From contig JAHECS010000002.1 in the NCBI GenBank assembly GCA_024641635.1, forward strand, positions 133,839 to 182,077: a stretch of DNA of 48,239 bases, in the 5' to 3' direction. The number at the start of each line of letters is the position of its first letter. The stretch's first letter is position 1. Made by a program: the position numbers and the translations under genes. The notes beneath the pieces are model-generated. The model was not told where the DNA came from. It did no database searches and saw only the letters and a list, made by a program, of their open reading frames with translations. This document shows positions 16,220-24,509 of this stretch, piece by piece. The stretch is from Actinomycetes bacterium. Lineage in GTDB: Bacteria > Actinomycetota > Actinomycetes > S36-B12.

Positions 16220-17572
16220 CTAGTAGTCCTCGAGGTACTCGTCGATCTCCCACTGCGTGGTGTCGCGGGTGTCCGGGTCGTCGACATCGGCCTCGTAGCG
16301 CTCGACCTCGTCGCGCTTGAGCGTCGTGAAGGTGTCGACGAACCAGTGCCCCAGGTGATCGCGAAGCCCCGAATCCGCGTCGAGGGCGTCGAGGGCCTCC
16401 TTCAGCGACATCGGGAGGACCGGCCGCGCCTCGTCCTCGTAGGCCCAGCCCTCGGCGGCAGGCGGCGGCGTCAGGCCGCGCTTGATGCCGTCGAGCGCTG
16501 CTGCCAGGACCACCGCGATGATGATGTACGGGTTCGCCGTGCCGTCGCCGATGCGAAGCTCCAGCCGAGTGCCCTGGCCGCGCTCGGGCGGGATTCGGAC
16601 CATCGTCGACCGGTTGTCGTAGCCCCAGTTGGACCGGTACGGCGCGAGGGTGTCCGGACCCAGCCGCTTGTAGGCGTTGACCGTCGGATTGCTGAACGCC
16701 GCGATGGCAGGGGCGTGGTCGATGACCCCGGCGATCATCTGCAGGGCCATCTCGCTGAGCTCCCCCTCGGGCGTGCCCATGAGGTTCTTCCCGTTCCCGT
16801 CGACGATCGAGAAGTGGAGGTGGAAGCCGCTTCCGCCTTCGTCGTTCCACGGCTTGCCCAGGAAAGTGCCCAGGATCCCGCGCGACGCGCACACGTCCTT
16901 GATGGCGGACTTGAAGAGGAACGTGCGGTCTGCGGCGTCCATCGCCTCGCTGTGCCACAGGTTGATCTCGTACTGGGAGGGGCAGAACTCGTGGTTGCCC
17001 GCGAAGGCGCCGATGTTGAGCTGGTCGAGCATGCGCAGCAGGTGCAGGTAGTGGCCGTCGGGGTCGACCTGCGTTCCCGTCGTGTACACCTGCCCGGTCT
17101 TGTTCAGGATCCGCTCCCAGCCGTCCGCGCCCTTCTGGGCGAAGTAGAACTCGAGCTCAGGTCCGCAGATGGGGACCAGCCCGAGCGCGTCGTACTCGTC
17201 CAGCACCGTGCGCAGGATGGCCCGGGGGGCGATCTCGCTCCGGGAGCCGTCGGGGTTGTCGATGTCAGCGATCGCGTAGGCGACCCCCGGGAGCCACGGG
17301 ATGTGCCGGATGGTGTCCGTGTCGAGCTTCGCGACCATGTCGGGGAGCCCGTCCCCGAACGATCCGATGCCGGCGTCGAGGACGCCACCTCGCGTCGTGG
17401 TGACCCAGGTGCCCGTGCAGAAGGCGGGGCCGTGGGCCGCCGACCGCTCGAGCTGGGACACCAGCAGGTCCTTGGATCGCGTGATCCCCAGCACATCCGT
17501 GAAGATCAAGCGGACGACGTCGATCTCCTGGGTCTCCAGGACGCGTCGGGTCTCAGCCAGGTCGTGCTGCAT
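16220..17572 (-). CDS. Glutamine synthetase-like gamma-glutamylamine ligase (module II)
   Basis: A 450-residue PuuA-type enzyme, second of its kind here and clearly diverged from the module I copy. Active-site blocks are GPELEFYFA, NHEFCPSQYEINL, GSGFHLHFSI, NPTVNAYKRLGPDTLAPYRSNWGYDNR and GTRLELRIGDGTANPYI. It should form a gamma-glutamyl amide from glutamate, ATP and an amine. The ATG at 17572 has GAGGGAG upstream; a longer in-frame extension lacks support. It is divergent from the paired amidotransferase across a spacer holding operator copy C. The neighbours (P450s, hpa genes, PLP decarboxylase) make an aromatic amine such as an arylethylamine a plausible substrate. This is inference. Confidence 0.88.
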   Translation of the reverse strand: MQHDLAETRRVLETQEIDVVRLIFTDVLGITRSKDLLVSQLERSAAHGPAFCTGTWVTTTRGGVLDAGIGSFGDGLPDMVAKLDTDTIRHIPWLPGVAYAIADIDNPDGSRSEIAPRAILRTVLDEYDALGLVPICGPELEFYFAQKGADGWERILNKTGQVYTTGTQVDPDGHYLHLLRMLDQLNIGAFAGNHEFCPSQYEINLWHSEAMDAADRTFLFKSAIKDVCASRGILGTFLGKPWNDEGGSGFHLHFSIVDGNGKNLMGTPEGELSEMALQMIAGVIDHAPAIAAFSNPTVNAYKRLGPDTLAPYRSNWGYDNRSTMVRIPPERGQGTRLELRIGDGTANPYIIIAVVLAAALDGIKRGLTPPPAAEGWAYEDEARPVLPMSLKEALDALDADSGLRDHLGHWFVDTFTTLKRDEVERYEADVDDPDTRDTTQWEIDEYLEDY

Positions 17573-17609
17573 GGGGCTCCCTCGTGAGGTGGGTGGGTTT
17601 CGCTGAAAT

Positions 17610-17625
17610 CGTTCGGACCCCAACG
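17610..17625. promoter_or_regulatory. Palindromic operator copy C
   Basis: CGTTCGGACCCCAACG, extended by AAAT and ATTT flanks into an inverted repeat with 8-base perfect arms at 17606-17613 and 17622-17629. It lies between the divergent GS-like gene (starts at 17572) and the amidotransferase gene (starts at 17698) and could control both. Confidence 0.75.
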
Positions 17626-17697
17626 ATTTTGTGGATACTAGGCGCTCATCGAGTGTTCGGGGACCAGTTTCCCCACAAATCCGGCCCGAGGTGACAG

Positions 17698-18405
17698 ATG
17701 CGCGCGTTGTTCCTGCAGCACGACCACGTCAGTCCGCCGGGGCCGGTGGCAGAGCGATTCGCGCACCGCGGCTACGAGATCGTCGAGCAGGTCGTCGTCG
17801 CCCCCGAGAACTTCCACTCCCCCAACCAGCCGTACGACTTCCCGGATCCTCGTGAGTTCGACGTCCTCGTCCCCATGGGCGCGCCCTGGGGGGCTTGGGA
17901 CGACGAGTCGATCGGCGCCTGGCTGCTCCCGGAGATCGAGTGGCTGCGCGAGGCCGACGAGTTCGGGGTGCCCGTCTTCGGCATCTGCTTCGGCGGCCAG
18001 CTGCTCGCCCGGGCCCACGGCGGCTCCGTGACGCGCGCCCCTCGCCCCGAGATCGGCTGGACCGCCCTTTGGACCCAGGAGCCCGACCTCGTCAGTGCGG
18101 GTCCGTGGTTCCACTTCCACTACGACCGCTGGACGGTACCGCCTGAGGCCCGCGAGGTCGCGCGCAACTCGATGGCGTCGCAGGCCTTCGTCCTCCGTCG
18201 CAACCTGGCTGTGCAGTTCCACCCGGAGCTGACGGCCGCGACCCTGCACGGCTGGATGGAGCTCGGCGGCCGCGCCAAGATCGAGGCGGACGGGCAGAAC
18301 GCCGACGTCCTGTACCAGCACACGCTCGCCGAGGGCGAGGATGCCGGCCGTCGCGCCCATCGACTCGTCGACGCCTTCCTCGACCAGATCGCCCTCGCCC
18401 CCTAG
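17698..18405 (+). CDS. Class I glutamine amidotransferase-like hydrolase (module II)
   Basis: A 235-residue stand-alone class I amidotransferase domain. Cys97 in FGICFGGQ is the nucleophile; His175 and Glu177 in VQFHPEL complete the triad. It pairs with the divergent GS-like gene just as the module I copy pairs with its own, repeating the AtdA1/AtdA2 (TdnQ/TdnT) arrangement of aniline degradation. I infer hydrolysis of a gamma-glutamyl amide, or proof-reading removal of stray glutamyl adducts. AGGTGA lies just upstream of the ATG. The gene stands alone and ends at a 23-bp inverted repeat. The two amidotransferases are only moderately alike, which argues against a recent local duplication. Confidence 0.82.
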   Translation: MRALFLQHDHVSPPGPVAERFAHRGYEIVEQVVVAPENFHSPNQPYDFPDPREFDVLVPMGAPWGAWDDESIGAWLLPEIEWLREADEFGVPVFGICFGGQLLARAHGGSVTRAPRPEIGWTALWTQEPDLVSAGPWFHFHYDRWTVPPEAREVARNSMASQAFVLRRNLAVQFHPELTAATLHGWMELGGRAKIEADGQNADVLYQHTLAEGEDAGRRAHRLVDAFLDQIALAP

Positions 18406-18411
18406 ACGACC

Positions 18412-18475
18412 CGTTGAGTGCGGGGTTGTTGGGGGAAAATCGCGCTGCGCGTCCCCAACAACCCCGCACTCAACG
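18412..18475. terminator. Perfect 23-bp inverted repeat with inner palindrome
   Basis: Arms 18412-18434 and 18453-18475 are perfectly complementary. The 18-base loop contains CGCGCTGCGCG, itself nearly palindromic. It lies between the convergent amidotransferase and P450 genes, and five A residues follow on the plus strand. A bidirectional terminator is likely, though size and lack of a T tail after the stem resemble an intergenic palindromic element. Confidence 0.8.
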
Positions 18476-18488
18476 AAAAAGAGGGGGG

Positions 18489-19733
18489 TCAGGCCTGCTT
18501 CACCGGCAGGCGCTTGAAGCCGTGCACGAAGTTCGAGCGCACGTAGTCGGGAGTGCCGTTCGGGGCGAGCGTCACGCCGCGCGCCAGGAACTCCTCGAAC
18601 ATGATCTGGATCTCGAGCCGGGCGAGGGCGTTGCCCAGGCACATGTGCGGGCCGCCGCGGCCGAACGACATGTGCTCGTTCGGCTTGCGGGTGACGTCGA
18701 ACCGGTAGGGATCCTCGAAGACCTCGTCGTCCCGGTTGCCCGAGCCGAACCAGACGACCACCTTGTCGCCCGCCTTGATCTCCTCGCCCCGCATGATGAC
18801 GTCGCGCGTCGCCGTGCGGCGGAAGTGGTGCACCGGGCTCGCCATCCGCAGGAACTCCTCGACGGCCCAGGGAATGAGATCAGGCTGCTCGGTGAGCAGT
18901 GCCTGGGCATCCGGGTTGGCCATCAGGTTGTTCATCGTGTGAGTGATCGTGTGCCGGGTCGTCTCGTTCCCCGCGATCACCAGGAGCAGGAAGTAGTTGC
19001 GGAAGTCACGGGCATCGATCGGGATGCCGTCCGACGGAGGCGTGTTGAGGACGATCGACACGAGGTCGGTGCCGTCGCCACCCTTCCGGTTCCAGGCGAG
19101 CTCGTACCCGTACTTGAACACCTCGAGTGCAGCGGGCGAGCGGAAGGGCAGGTCCCGGTACTGCTCGCTCTCGGGGCTGCCGGAGATGACGTCGGCGTGC
19201 TCGGGGTCGGTGTTGCCGACCATGCGGTTGCCCCATTTGATGAGCTGCGGGATGTCCGACTCGGGCACGTCGAGCAGCTGGGCCAGCACGCGGATCGGGA
19301 AGTCCGCTGCCACGTCTGCCACGAAGTCGAACTCGTTCTTGGCAAGCGCCTTGTCCAGGGTCGAGGCGGTGATCCCGCGGAGGAAGGTCTCGTAGCCGGC
19401 GATCGCGCGAGGGGAGAACTGCGGCTGCAGCATCTTGCGCAGCGCACGATGGCGCGTCCCGTCGGTCTCGAGGATGGACCGGCGGATCTCCATCTGCCGG
19501 GTGTCCAGCTCCTCGAGGTTCGCGGTGCCGAGCTGGCTCGAGAAGACGTCCGTGTTGCGGAGCACGTCCACGATGTCGTGGTACCGGGTGATCGACCAGA
19601 AGCCGGCATTGGGCTCGGGCTCGATGTTCCAGTGGACGGGGTTCTCCCGGCGCAGGTCCTCGAACACCTGCCACGGGGCGCCGTTCTCGAACAGGTCGAG
19701 GTCGGCGAGGGTGACGTCGGTCGTGGTACTCAT
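18489..19733 (-). CDS. Cytochrome P450, module II
   Basis: A 414-residue soluble P450 with all standard motifs: AGNETT at 254-259, EFLR at 293-296 and haem Cys365 in FGRGGPHMCLGNALARLE. It looks related to the module I P450 at 9473 (similar AGNETTR and TATRD segments), unlike the atypical one at 14979. The ATG has GGAGGACGC upstream. The gene is monocistronic and divergent from the MarR regulator; operator copy D lies 34-49 bases upstream of its start. A hydroxylation, dealkylation or O-demethylation on the imported amine or its glutamyl adduct is plausible, because no flavin amine oxidase of the PuuB type is present. The actual reaction is unknown. Confidence 0.92.
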   Translation of the reverse strand: MSTTTDVTLADLDLFENGAPWQVFEDLRRENPVHWNIEPEPNAGFWSITRYHDIVDVLRNTDVFSSQLGTANLEELDTRQMEIRRSILETDGTRHRALRKMLQPQFSPRAIAGYETFLRGITASTLDKALAKNEFDFVADVAADFPIRVLAQLLDVPESDIPQLIKWGNRMVGNTDPEHADVISGSPESEQYRDLPFRSPAALEVFKYGYELAWNRKGGDGTDLVSIVLNTPPSDGIPIDARDFRNYFLLLVIAGNETTRHTITHTMNNLMANPDAQALLTEQPDLIPWAVEEFLRMASPVHHFRRTATRDVIMRGEEIKAGDKVVVWFGSGNRDDEVFEDPYRFDVTRKPNEHMSFGRGGPHMCLGNALARLEIQIMFEEFLARGVTLAPNGTPDYVRSNFVHGFKRLPVKQA

Positions 19734-19766
19734 GCGTCCTCCGGGTCGGCAAGGGAGCCCTCAGAT

Positions 19767-19782
19767 CGTTCGGGCCCAAACT
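19767..19782. promoter_or_regulatory. Palindromic operator copy D
   Basis: CGTTCGGGCCCAAACT, flanked by AGAT and ATCT, which extends the dyad. It lies upstream of the P450 gene (minus strand, start 19733). It is the weakest right half-site of the six. Confidence 0.65.
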
Positions 19783-19844
19783 ATCTGGCCGACTGTAGCC
19801 TCCCGCTCCCCGGTTCGCGCAACCTTTCCCGGACTTTTCGCGTA

Positions 19845-19860
19845 TGTTCGCCCCCGAACG
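19845..19860. promoter_or_regulatory. Palindromic operator copy E
   Basis: TGTTCGCCCCCGAACG, with GTTCG/CGAAC arms. It ends 17 bases before the ATG of the MarR gene, the classic position for autorepression. Confidence 0.7.
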
Positions 19861-19877
19861 ACCCACGAGGGAGACGC

Positions 19878-20381
19878 ATGGCTGGACCGCACACGCTGGC
19901 GGAGACGGAGAACGCCGTGCGAACGCGGCTGTCCGGCCTGACCCTCGACTACGAGGCCATGGCGGTGGCCTCCAACCTCTTCCGCGCCGCGAATGCCGTC
20001 CGCAACCACCTCGAGCGCACCGTCCTTCACCCGCACGACCTGACGTGGACGGCCTTCGTGGTCCTCTGGGTCACCTGGATCTGGGAGCCCGTCGAGACGC
20101 GCGTCATCGCCGAGGAGGGCGGATTCTCCAAGGCCACGCTGTCGGGGGTGCTCGCGACGCTCGAGGGGCGAGAGCTCGTCACCCGGGAGCGCAGCACGAC
20201 GGACGGCCGACTCGTCCTGGTGCGTCTGACGCCGGCGGGACGGCGGCTGATGAAGCGGCTCTTCCCCGAGTTCAACGAGCAGGAGAGAGCCGTCGTGTCA
20301 GGGCTCCCCAAGGAGCAGCTGCCCGAGGCGGCCCAGATGCTCCGATCCATGGCGACCTCCGCGTCCGGCGAGGACACGTGA
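19878..20381 (+). CDS. MarR-family transcriptional regulator
   Basis: A 167-residue winged-helix regulator. The order is helical dimerisation segment (AMAVASNLFRAANAVRNHLE), the HTH (VIAEEGGFSKATLSGVLATLEGRELV), the wing (RERSTTDGRLVLVRLTPAGRRLM) and a C-terminal dimer helix. MarR proteins usually repress and are released by small aromatic ligands. The start ATG follows GAGGGAGACGC. Six copies of a 16-bp palindrome surround genes from 13 to 21 kb, one of them just before this gene; it is the only regulator in that stretch, so it is the best candidate for the binding protein. The effector is probably an aromatic pathway intermediate. Site assignment is inferred, family is clear. Confidence 0.9.
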   Translation: MAGPHTLAETENAVRTRLSGLTLDYEAMAVASNLFRAANAVRNHLERTVLHPHDLTWTAFVVLWVTWIWEPVETRVIAEEGGFSKATLSGVLATLEGRELVTRERSTTDGRLVLVRLTPAGRRLMKRLFPEFNEQERAVVSGLPKEQLPEAAQMLRSMATSASGEDT

Positions 20382-20397
20382 TGCCGGCGGGGTGCCC

Positions 20398-21129
20398 CTA
20401 GCGCTCTGCAGCGCTCTCGGCGACGAACCGCGTCATCAGTTGCCGCTGCCGAGGGTCGGTCGTCCAGGTGTCCTCGGGATGCCACTGCACTCCGACGGTC
20501 CATGCCGGCGCTTCGACGACGACGGCCTCCACCGTCCCGTCCTCGGCCGTGGCCACGACGCGCATGCCCTCACCGAGTCGCTCGATCGCCTGGTGGTGGT
20601 AGCAGGAGATGCGGACGGCGGCGGATTCGATGCCCAGGGGCGAGGCCTCGTCGTCGAGGGAGACGTCCTGGACGGTGTGCCGGTGGTGCTCGGGCATGTC
20701 GACCACGAGGGTCCCCCCTCGGACGACGTTCACGACGTGCATCCCCCGGCACACGGCAAGAGTCGGCATGCCGCTGTCCAGGCAGTAGGCGGTCAACGAG
20801 AGGTCCGCCTCGTCCTGGACGGCGTCGACGTCGTACACGGACTCGTGCTCGTGGTCACCGCCGTAGTGCCGAGGATCCAGATCCCCGCCGCCGGCGAGCA
20901 GGACGCCGTCGATCCCCGCCAGTCGGGACGACCAGTCCAGGGCGCCCTCTCCGGTCGCAGGGAGCAGGGTGACGGGGTCTCCTCCTGCCGCCCAGACCAG
21001 CTCGAGGAGCGCGCGGGACGACACCACCCCGCGGTAGCGCAGGGCGCTCGCTGACTCCGTGTACCGGCCCAGCAGCGCGATCCGCGGACGACGGGACCCA
21101 CCGGATGCCCCACCAGACGTCGGCGCCAT
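20398..21129 (-). CDS. Peptidase C26 / gamma-glutamyl-gamma-aminobutyrate hydrolase (PuuD-like)
   Basis: A 243-residue class I amidotransferase-fold hydrolase of the C26 family. The nucleophile is Cys127 in LAVCRGMHVVNV, with His217 and Glu219 in VQWHPED; GVLLAGGGDLDPRHYG is the typical upstream block. PuuD releases GABA from gamma-Glu-GABA; here the likely job is to release an acid or amine from a gamma-glutamylated intermediate. It differs from the two AtdA2-like amidotransferases, so three separate deglutamylating enzymes exist in one locus. The ATG at 21129 follows GGAGGATCC. It is divergent from hpaE, with operator copy F between them, and convergent with the MarR gene, whose stop is only 16 bases away. 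Confidence 0.88.
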   Translation of the reverse strand: MAPTSGGASGGSRRPRIALLGRYTESASALRYRGVVSSRALLELVWAAGGDPVTLLPATGEGALDWSSRLAGIDGVLLAGGGDLDPRHYGGDHEHESVYDVDAVQDEADLSLTAYCLDSGMPTLAVCRGMHVVNVVRGGTLVVDMPEHHRHTVQDVSLDDEASPLGIESAAVRISCYHHQAIERLGEGMRVVATAEDGTVEAVVVEAPAWTVGVQWHPEDTWTTDPRQRQLMTRFVAESAAER

Positions 21130-21177
21130 GGATCCTCCAAAACTGTTGGCCAAGGGGATGACGTGCGGCACAATATC

Positions 21178-21193
21178 CGTTAGGGTCCGAACG
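21178..21193. promoter_or_regulatory. Palindromic operator copy F
   Basis: CGTTAGGGTCCGAACG. It lies between the PuuD-like gene (start 21129, minus) and hpaE (start 21270, plus) and could control both, including the whole eight-gene hpa operon. Confidence 0.7.
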
Positions 21194-21269
21194 AATCTAG
21201 GACCACCTACGGCACAGTGGGCAACCCGCCCATTGTGCCGCGTCCATATCACCGACGGGAAGGCTGCCC

Positions 21270-22736
21270 ATGTCCCTCGCCGAGGTCGCCGGCGTGCAGG
21301 TGGACACGCGCCACTGGATCGGCGGGCAGCGGGTGTCGTCGCCCGAGACGTTCGCCACGGTGAGCCCCATCGACGGCACCGAGCTCGCCCAGGTCGCCCG
21401 CGGGGGCAAGACCGAGGCGGATGCCGCCGTGGCAGCCGCCCGCGCCGCATTCCCCGCATGGGCCGCGCTCAGCCCCCAGGAGCGCGGGGCGATCCTGCAC
21501 AGGGTCGCGGACAACGTCGAGTCGCACATCGAGGAGCTGTCGCAGCTCGAGACGGCCGACAACGGCTCGCTGCTGCGCTCCCACCGTCGGGGCGTCATGC
21601 CCCGAGTCGTCACCAACCTGCGCTTCTTCGCCGACTACGCCATCAACGAGCTCCACCACCCGGTGTTCGAGACCCGCGGTCACGACAACCATGTGTCATG
21701 GGACCCGTCGGGCGTGGCCGTCATCATCACGCCCTGGAACGCGCCCCTCATGCTCGCCACGTGGCGCATCGGCCCGGCCCTCGCCTCCGGCGACACCGTC
21801 GTGGCCAAGCCACCGGAGTGGGCCCCCCTGACCGCCTCCCTCTTCGCCCAGCTGGCGCACGAGGCCGGGCTCCCGGCCGGCGTGTTCAACGTCGTGCAGG
21901 GCTTCGGCACGGAAGCGGGAGCGGCACTCACGGCGAATCCGGGCATCTCCCGGATCTGCTTCACCGGCTCGGTCCCCACCGCCAAGGTCATCGCCCACGC
22001 TGCCGCCGACAACCTCATCCCCTGCTCGTTCGAGCTCGGCGGCAAGAGCCCGACCGTGATCCTCGACGACGCGGACCTGGACCTCGCCGTGGACCTCGCC
22101 GTCGAGCAGTACGACAACGCCGGACAGGTCTGCCTCGCCGGGACCCGCCTCCTGGTGCAGGAGGGAATCGCGGACGAGTTCACCGCGCGGTTCGCCGAGC
22201 GCGCCGCGCAGATCCGGCAGGGCGATCCCCGCGACGAGGAGACCCAGATCGGGCCGAACATCCACCTCAAGCACGTCGAGCGCGTCGAGGGCTTCATCGA
22301 TCGCGCGAGGGCCGACGGCGCGACGGTGGCCTACGGCGGGGAGAGGAACACGGACCTGGGTCCGCACTACTTCAGGCCCACGCTGATCGTCGACGCCCCT
22401 GCGGGCAGCGAGATCCTGACCCAGGAGGTCTTCGGTCCCGTCCTCACGATGCAGACGTTCGCCTCCGACGACGAGGGGCTCGCCCTCGCGAACGGCACCG
22501 AGTTCGGGCTCGCTGCCTGCGTGGTGACCGGCAGCCGCGAACGCGCCGAGGCCTTCACCAAGCACCTCGTCGCAGGCACGATCTGGGTCAACTGCTTCTT
22601 CGTGCGCGACCTCGCGGCTCCCTTCGGCGGGTCGAAGCGCTCCGGCATCGGTCGGGAGGGCGGCCTCTGGTCGTTCGACTTCTACGCAGACGTCAAGAAC
22701 ACCGTGTACGCGCCGAACGGCTGGACGAAGGAGTAA
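21270..22736 (+). CDS. hpaE: 5-carboxymethyl-2-hydroxymuconate semialdehyde dehydrogenase
   Basis: A 488-residue aldehyde dehydrogenase with Asn157 (TPWNAP), Glu255 (FELGGKSPT) and Cys288 (GQVCLAGTR). The C-terminal WVNCFFVRDLAAPFGGSKRSGIGREGG is the signature I associate with HpaE and related muconate-semialdehyde dehydrogenases. Its reaction oxidises the ring-fission product of homoprotocatechuate to the tricarboxylate. The neighbouring ring-cleavage dioxygenase and isomerase/decarboxylase strongly support this. GGGAAGG precedes the ATG. First gene of an eight-gene operon with gaps of 22 bases or fewer, under operator copy F. Cytosolic. Confidence 0.87.
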   Translation: MSLAEVAGVQVDTRHWIGGQRVSSPETFATVSPIDGTELAQVARGGKTEADAAVAAARAAFPAWAALSPQERGAILHRVADNVESHIEELSQLETADNGSLLRSHRRGVMPRVVTNLRFFADYAINELHHPVFETRGHDNHVSWDPSGVAVIITPWNAPLMLATWRIGPALASGDTVVAKPPEWAPLTASLFAQLAHEAGLPAGVFNVVQGFGTEAGAALTANPGISRICFTGSVPTAKVIAHAAADNLIPCSFELGGKSPTVILDDADLDLAVDLAVEQYDNAGQVCLAGTRLLVQEGIADEFTARFAERAAQIRQGDPRDEETQIGPNIHLKHVERVEGFIDRARADGATVAYGGERNTDLGPHYFRPTLIVDAPAGSEILTQEVFGPVLTMQTFASDDEGLALANGTEFGLAACVVTGSRERAEAFTKHLVAGTIWVNCFFVRDLAAPFGGSKRSGIGREGGLWSFDFYADVKNTVYAPNGWTKE

Positions 22737-22740
22737 CGCC

Positions 22741-23637
22741 ATGGGTGAGGTTGTCGGAGCGGGCCTGCTGTCGCACGTGCCCACGATCATGCTCCCGAAG
22801 GAGACGCGGCTGGAGCTGAACGAGGGCAAGGAGATCTCCCTCGTCCCCGCTCTGGAGCGGATCCGCGCGGAGAAGTTCGAGACCCTCGACTACGACACGG
22901 TGATCGTCCTGGACTCGCACTGGTTCACGACCGTGGAGTTCGTCGTCACCTCGCAGAAGCGTCGCGCCGGGCTGTTCACCGCAGAGGAACTGCCCCGCGG
23001 GATGTGCCGGATCCCCTACGAGTGGCGCGGCGACCCCGAGCTGGCCGAGGCGATCGCCGCCCAGGCCGAGTCGCACGGCACCTGGATCACCCCCATCGAC
23101 GACGAGTACCTGCCGCTGTACTACCCGTCGGTCAACATCTGGAGCTACCTCGGCAAGGGGCTCGACAAGCAGTGGATCTCGATGAGCGTCTGCCAGACCG
23201 GCGAGACGGACGACTTCCTGAGGGTCGGGAGGGCGATCGGCGAGGCGATCCGGGAGACCGACCGCAAGGTCATCATCGTTGCCACCGGTTCCATGTCGCA
23301 CACGTTCTACAAGCTCAAGGAGCTGCGCAAGCACGAGGCCAGCGACCCGTCGCACATCATCACGCAGAAGGCCCGCGACATGGACCACGAGCGACTGCAG
23401 TGGTTCTTCGAGGGGCGCCACGACCGGGTCCTGGAGACCATGCCGGAGTTCATGACCGTGCGGCCCGAGGGGATGTTCGCCCACTACCTGATGATGGCCG
23501 GCGCCCTGGGCGAGATGGACTTCGCGGCACCCGGCGTCCAGTACGGCGACTACGAGAACTCGATCGGCACGAGCCAGGTGCACGTGTGGTTCGACCGCCC
23601 CCAGAACGGCTGGACTCGCACAGGAGCTGCCGCATGA
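22741..23637 (+). CDS. hpaD: 3,4-dihydroxyphenylacetate 2,3-dioxygenase (class III extradiol)
   Basis: A 298-residue extradiol dioxygenase of the LigB/HpaD superfamily, which opens the ring of homoprotocatechuate next to the hydroxyls using Fe(II). The N-terminus GAGLLSHVPTIML carries the metal-ligand histidine; YDTVIVLDSHWFTTVEFVV provides the second, and ATGSMSHTFYKLKEL and the Glu-rich C-terminus follow as in E. coli HpaD. AAGGAG lies before the ATG. It is followed with a 4-base ATGA overlap by the isomerase/decarboxylase. No hpaBC hydroxylase is present in the window, so the catechol must come from elsewhere, possibly from P450 chemistry or from a substrate that is already a catechol. Confidence 0.88.
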   Translation: MGEVVGAGLLSHVPTIMLPKETRLELNEGKEISLVPALERIRAEKFETLDYDTVIVLDSHWFTTVEFVVTSQKRRAGLFTAEELPRGMCRIPYEWRGDPELAEAIAAQAESHGTWITPIDDEYLPLYYPSVNIWSYLGKGLDKQWISMSVCQTGETDDFLRVGRAIGEAIRETDRKVIIVATGSMSHTFYKLKELRKHEASDPSHIITQKARDMDHERLQWFFEGRHDRVLETMPEFMTVRPEGMFAHYLMMAGALGEMDFAAPGVQYGDYENSIGTSQVHVWFDRPQNGWTRTGAAA

Positions 23638-24509
23638 CCGAGTACCGAAGGATCCTGCTCGAGGGCGCTCCCGCCCTCACCGAACGGCACGGCGACGAGC
23701 TGGTAGCTCGCGACGGCCGCGTCGTCGGCATCGAGGACGCCGTCCACCTGCCGCCCTGCGAGCCGACGAAGATCATCGCGGTGCACCTGAACTACGACTC
23801 GCGCACGCAGGAGTTCATGACGAAGCTCCCGCCCGCACCCACCTACTTCAGCAAGCCGGTCACGGCGCTCAACTCGCACAGGGGTGCCGTCGTGCGCCCC
23901 GACCGATGCAAGTGGCTGAACTACGAGGGCGAGATCGTCATCGTCATCGGACGGACCTGCCGGAACGTCTCCCCCGAGGAGGCGGGCGACTACATCGCGG
24001 GCTACACCGTGGGCAACGACTACGGCCTGCATGACTTCCGCGACACCGATGCCGGCTCGATGCTCCGGGTCAAGGGCTCGGACACCCTCGCCCCGATCGG
24101 CCCGGGTCTCGTGACGGACTGGGACTTCCGCGACAAGCGCATCCAGACCCGCGTCAACGGCGAGGTGAAGCAGGACTCCACCACGGGTGAGATGGAGTGG
24201 GACATGCACTACCTCGTCGCCGACATCGCGCGCACGATCACGCTCGTCCCCGGCGACATCCTGTTCTCGGGGACGCCGGCCAACTCCCGAACCGTGTACC
24301 CCGGCGACGTCGTCGAGGTGGAGGTCGAGGGGCTCGGCACGCTGAGCAACACCATCGTGCAGGGACCGACACCCATCCGCGAGGATGTCGGCGCCCAGCC
24401 CTCCGAGAGCGAGGAGGTCGTCTCCACCGCGAAGGGCGGCGACTGGGAGTTCCGCGGGATCCGCACGCCATCCAAGGACCTGTACCCGTCAACGATTGAG
24501 GAGAAGTGA
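23634..24509 (+). CDS. FAH-family isomerase/decarboxylase (HpaG-like)
   Basis: A 291-residue fumarylacetoacetate-hydrolase-fold protein. The metal site is seen in YEGEIVIVIG, and GYTVGNDYGLHDFRDTDAGSMLRVKGSD and DILFSGTPANSRTVYPGDVVEVEVEGLG are family blocks. In the homoprotocatechuate path HpaG decarboxylates 5-oxopent-3-ene-1,2,5-tricarboxylate and isomerises the product to 2-oxohept-3-enedioate. Only one FAH domain is present, whereas E. coli HpaG is a tandem fusion, so one of the two activities may be encoded elsewhere. No hydratase (HpaH) or aldolase (HpaI) gene follows here. Start overlaps hpaD stop (ATGA); stop overlaps the ferredoxin start (TGATG). Confidence 0.82.
   Translation: MTEYRRILLEGAPALTERHGDELVARDGRVVGIEDAVHLPPCEPTKIIAVHLNYDSRTQEFMTKLPPAPTYFSKPVTALNSHRGAVVRPDRCKWLNYEGEIVIVIGRTCRNVSPEEAGDYIAGYTVGNDYGLHDFRDTDAGSMLRVKGSDTLAPIGPGLVTDWDFRDKRIQTRVNGEVKQDSTTGEMEWDMHYLVADIARTITLVPGDILFSGTPANSRTVYPGDVVEVEVEGLGTLSNTIVQGPTPIREDVGAQPSESEEVVSTAKGGDWEFRGIRTPSKDLYPSTIEEK

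Noticed and set aside
17654-17661. Seventh copy of the MarR-type site upstream of the amidotransferase gene
   Set aside because: Only the left half, TGTTCGGG, matches. The right half is missing, so I did not count it.
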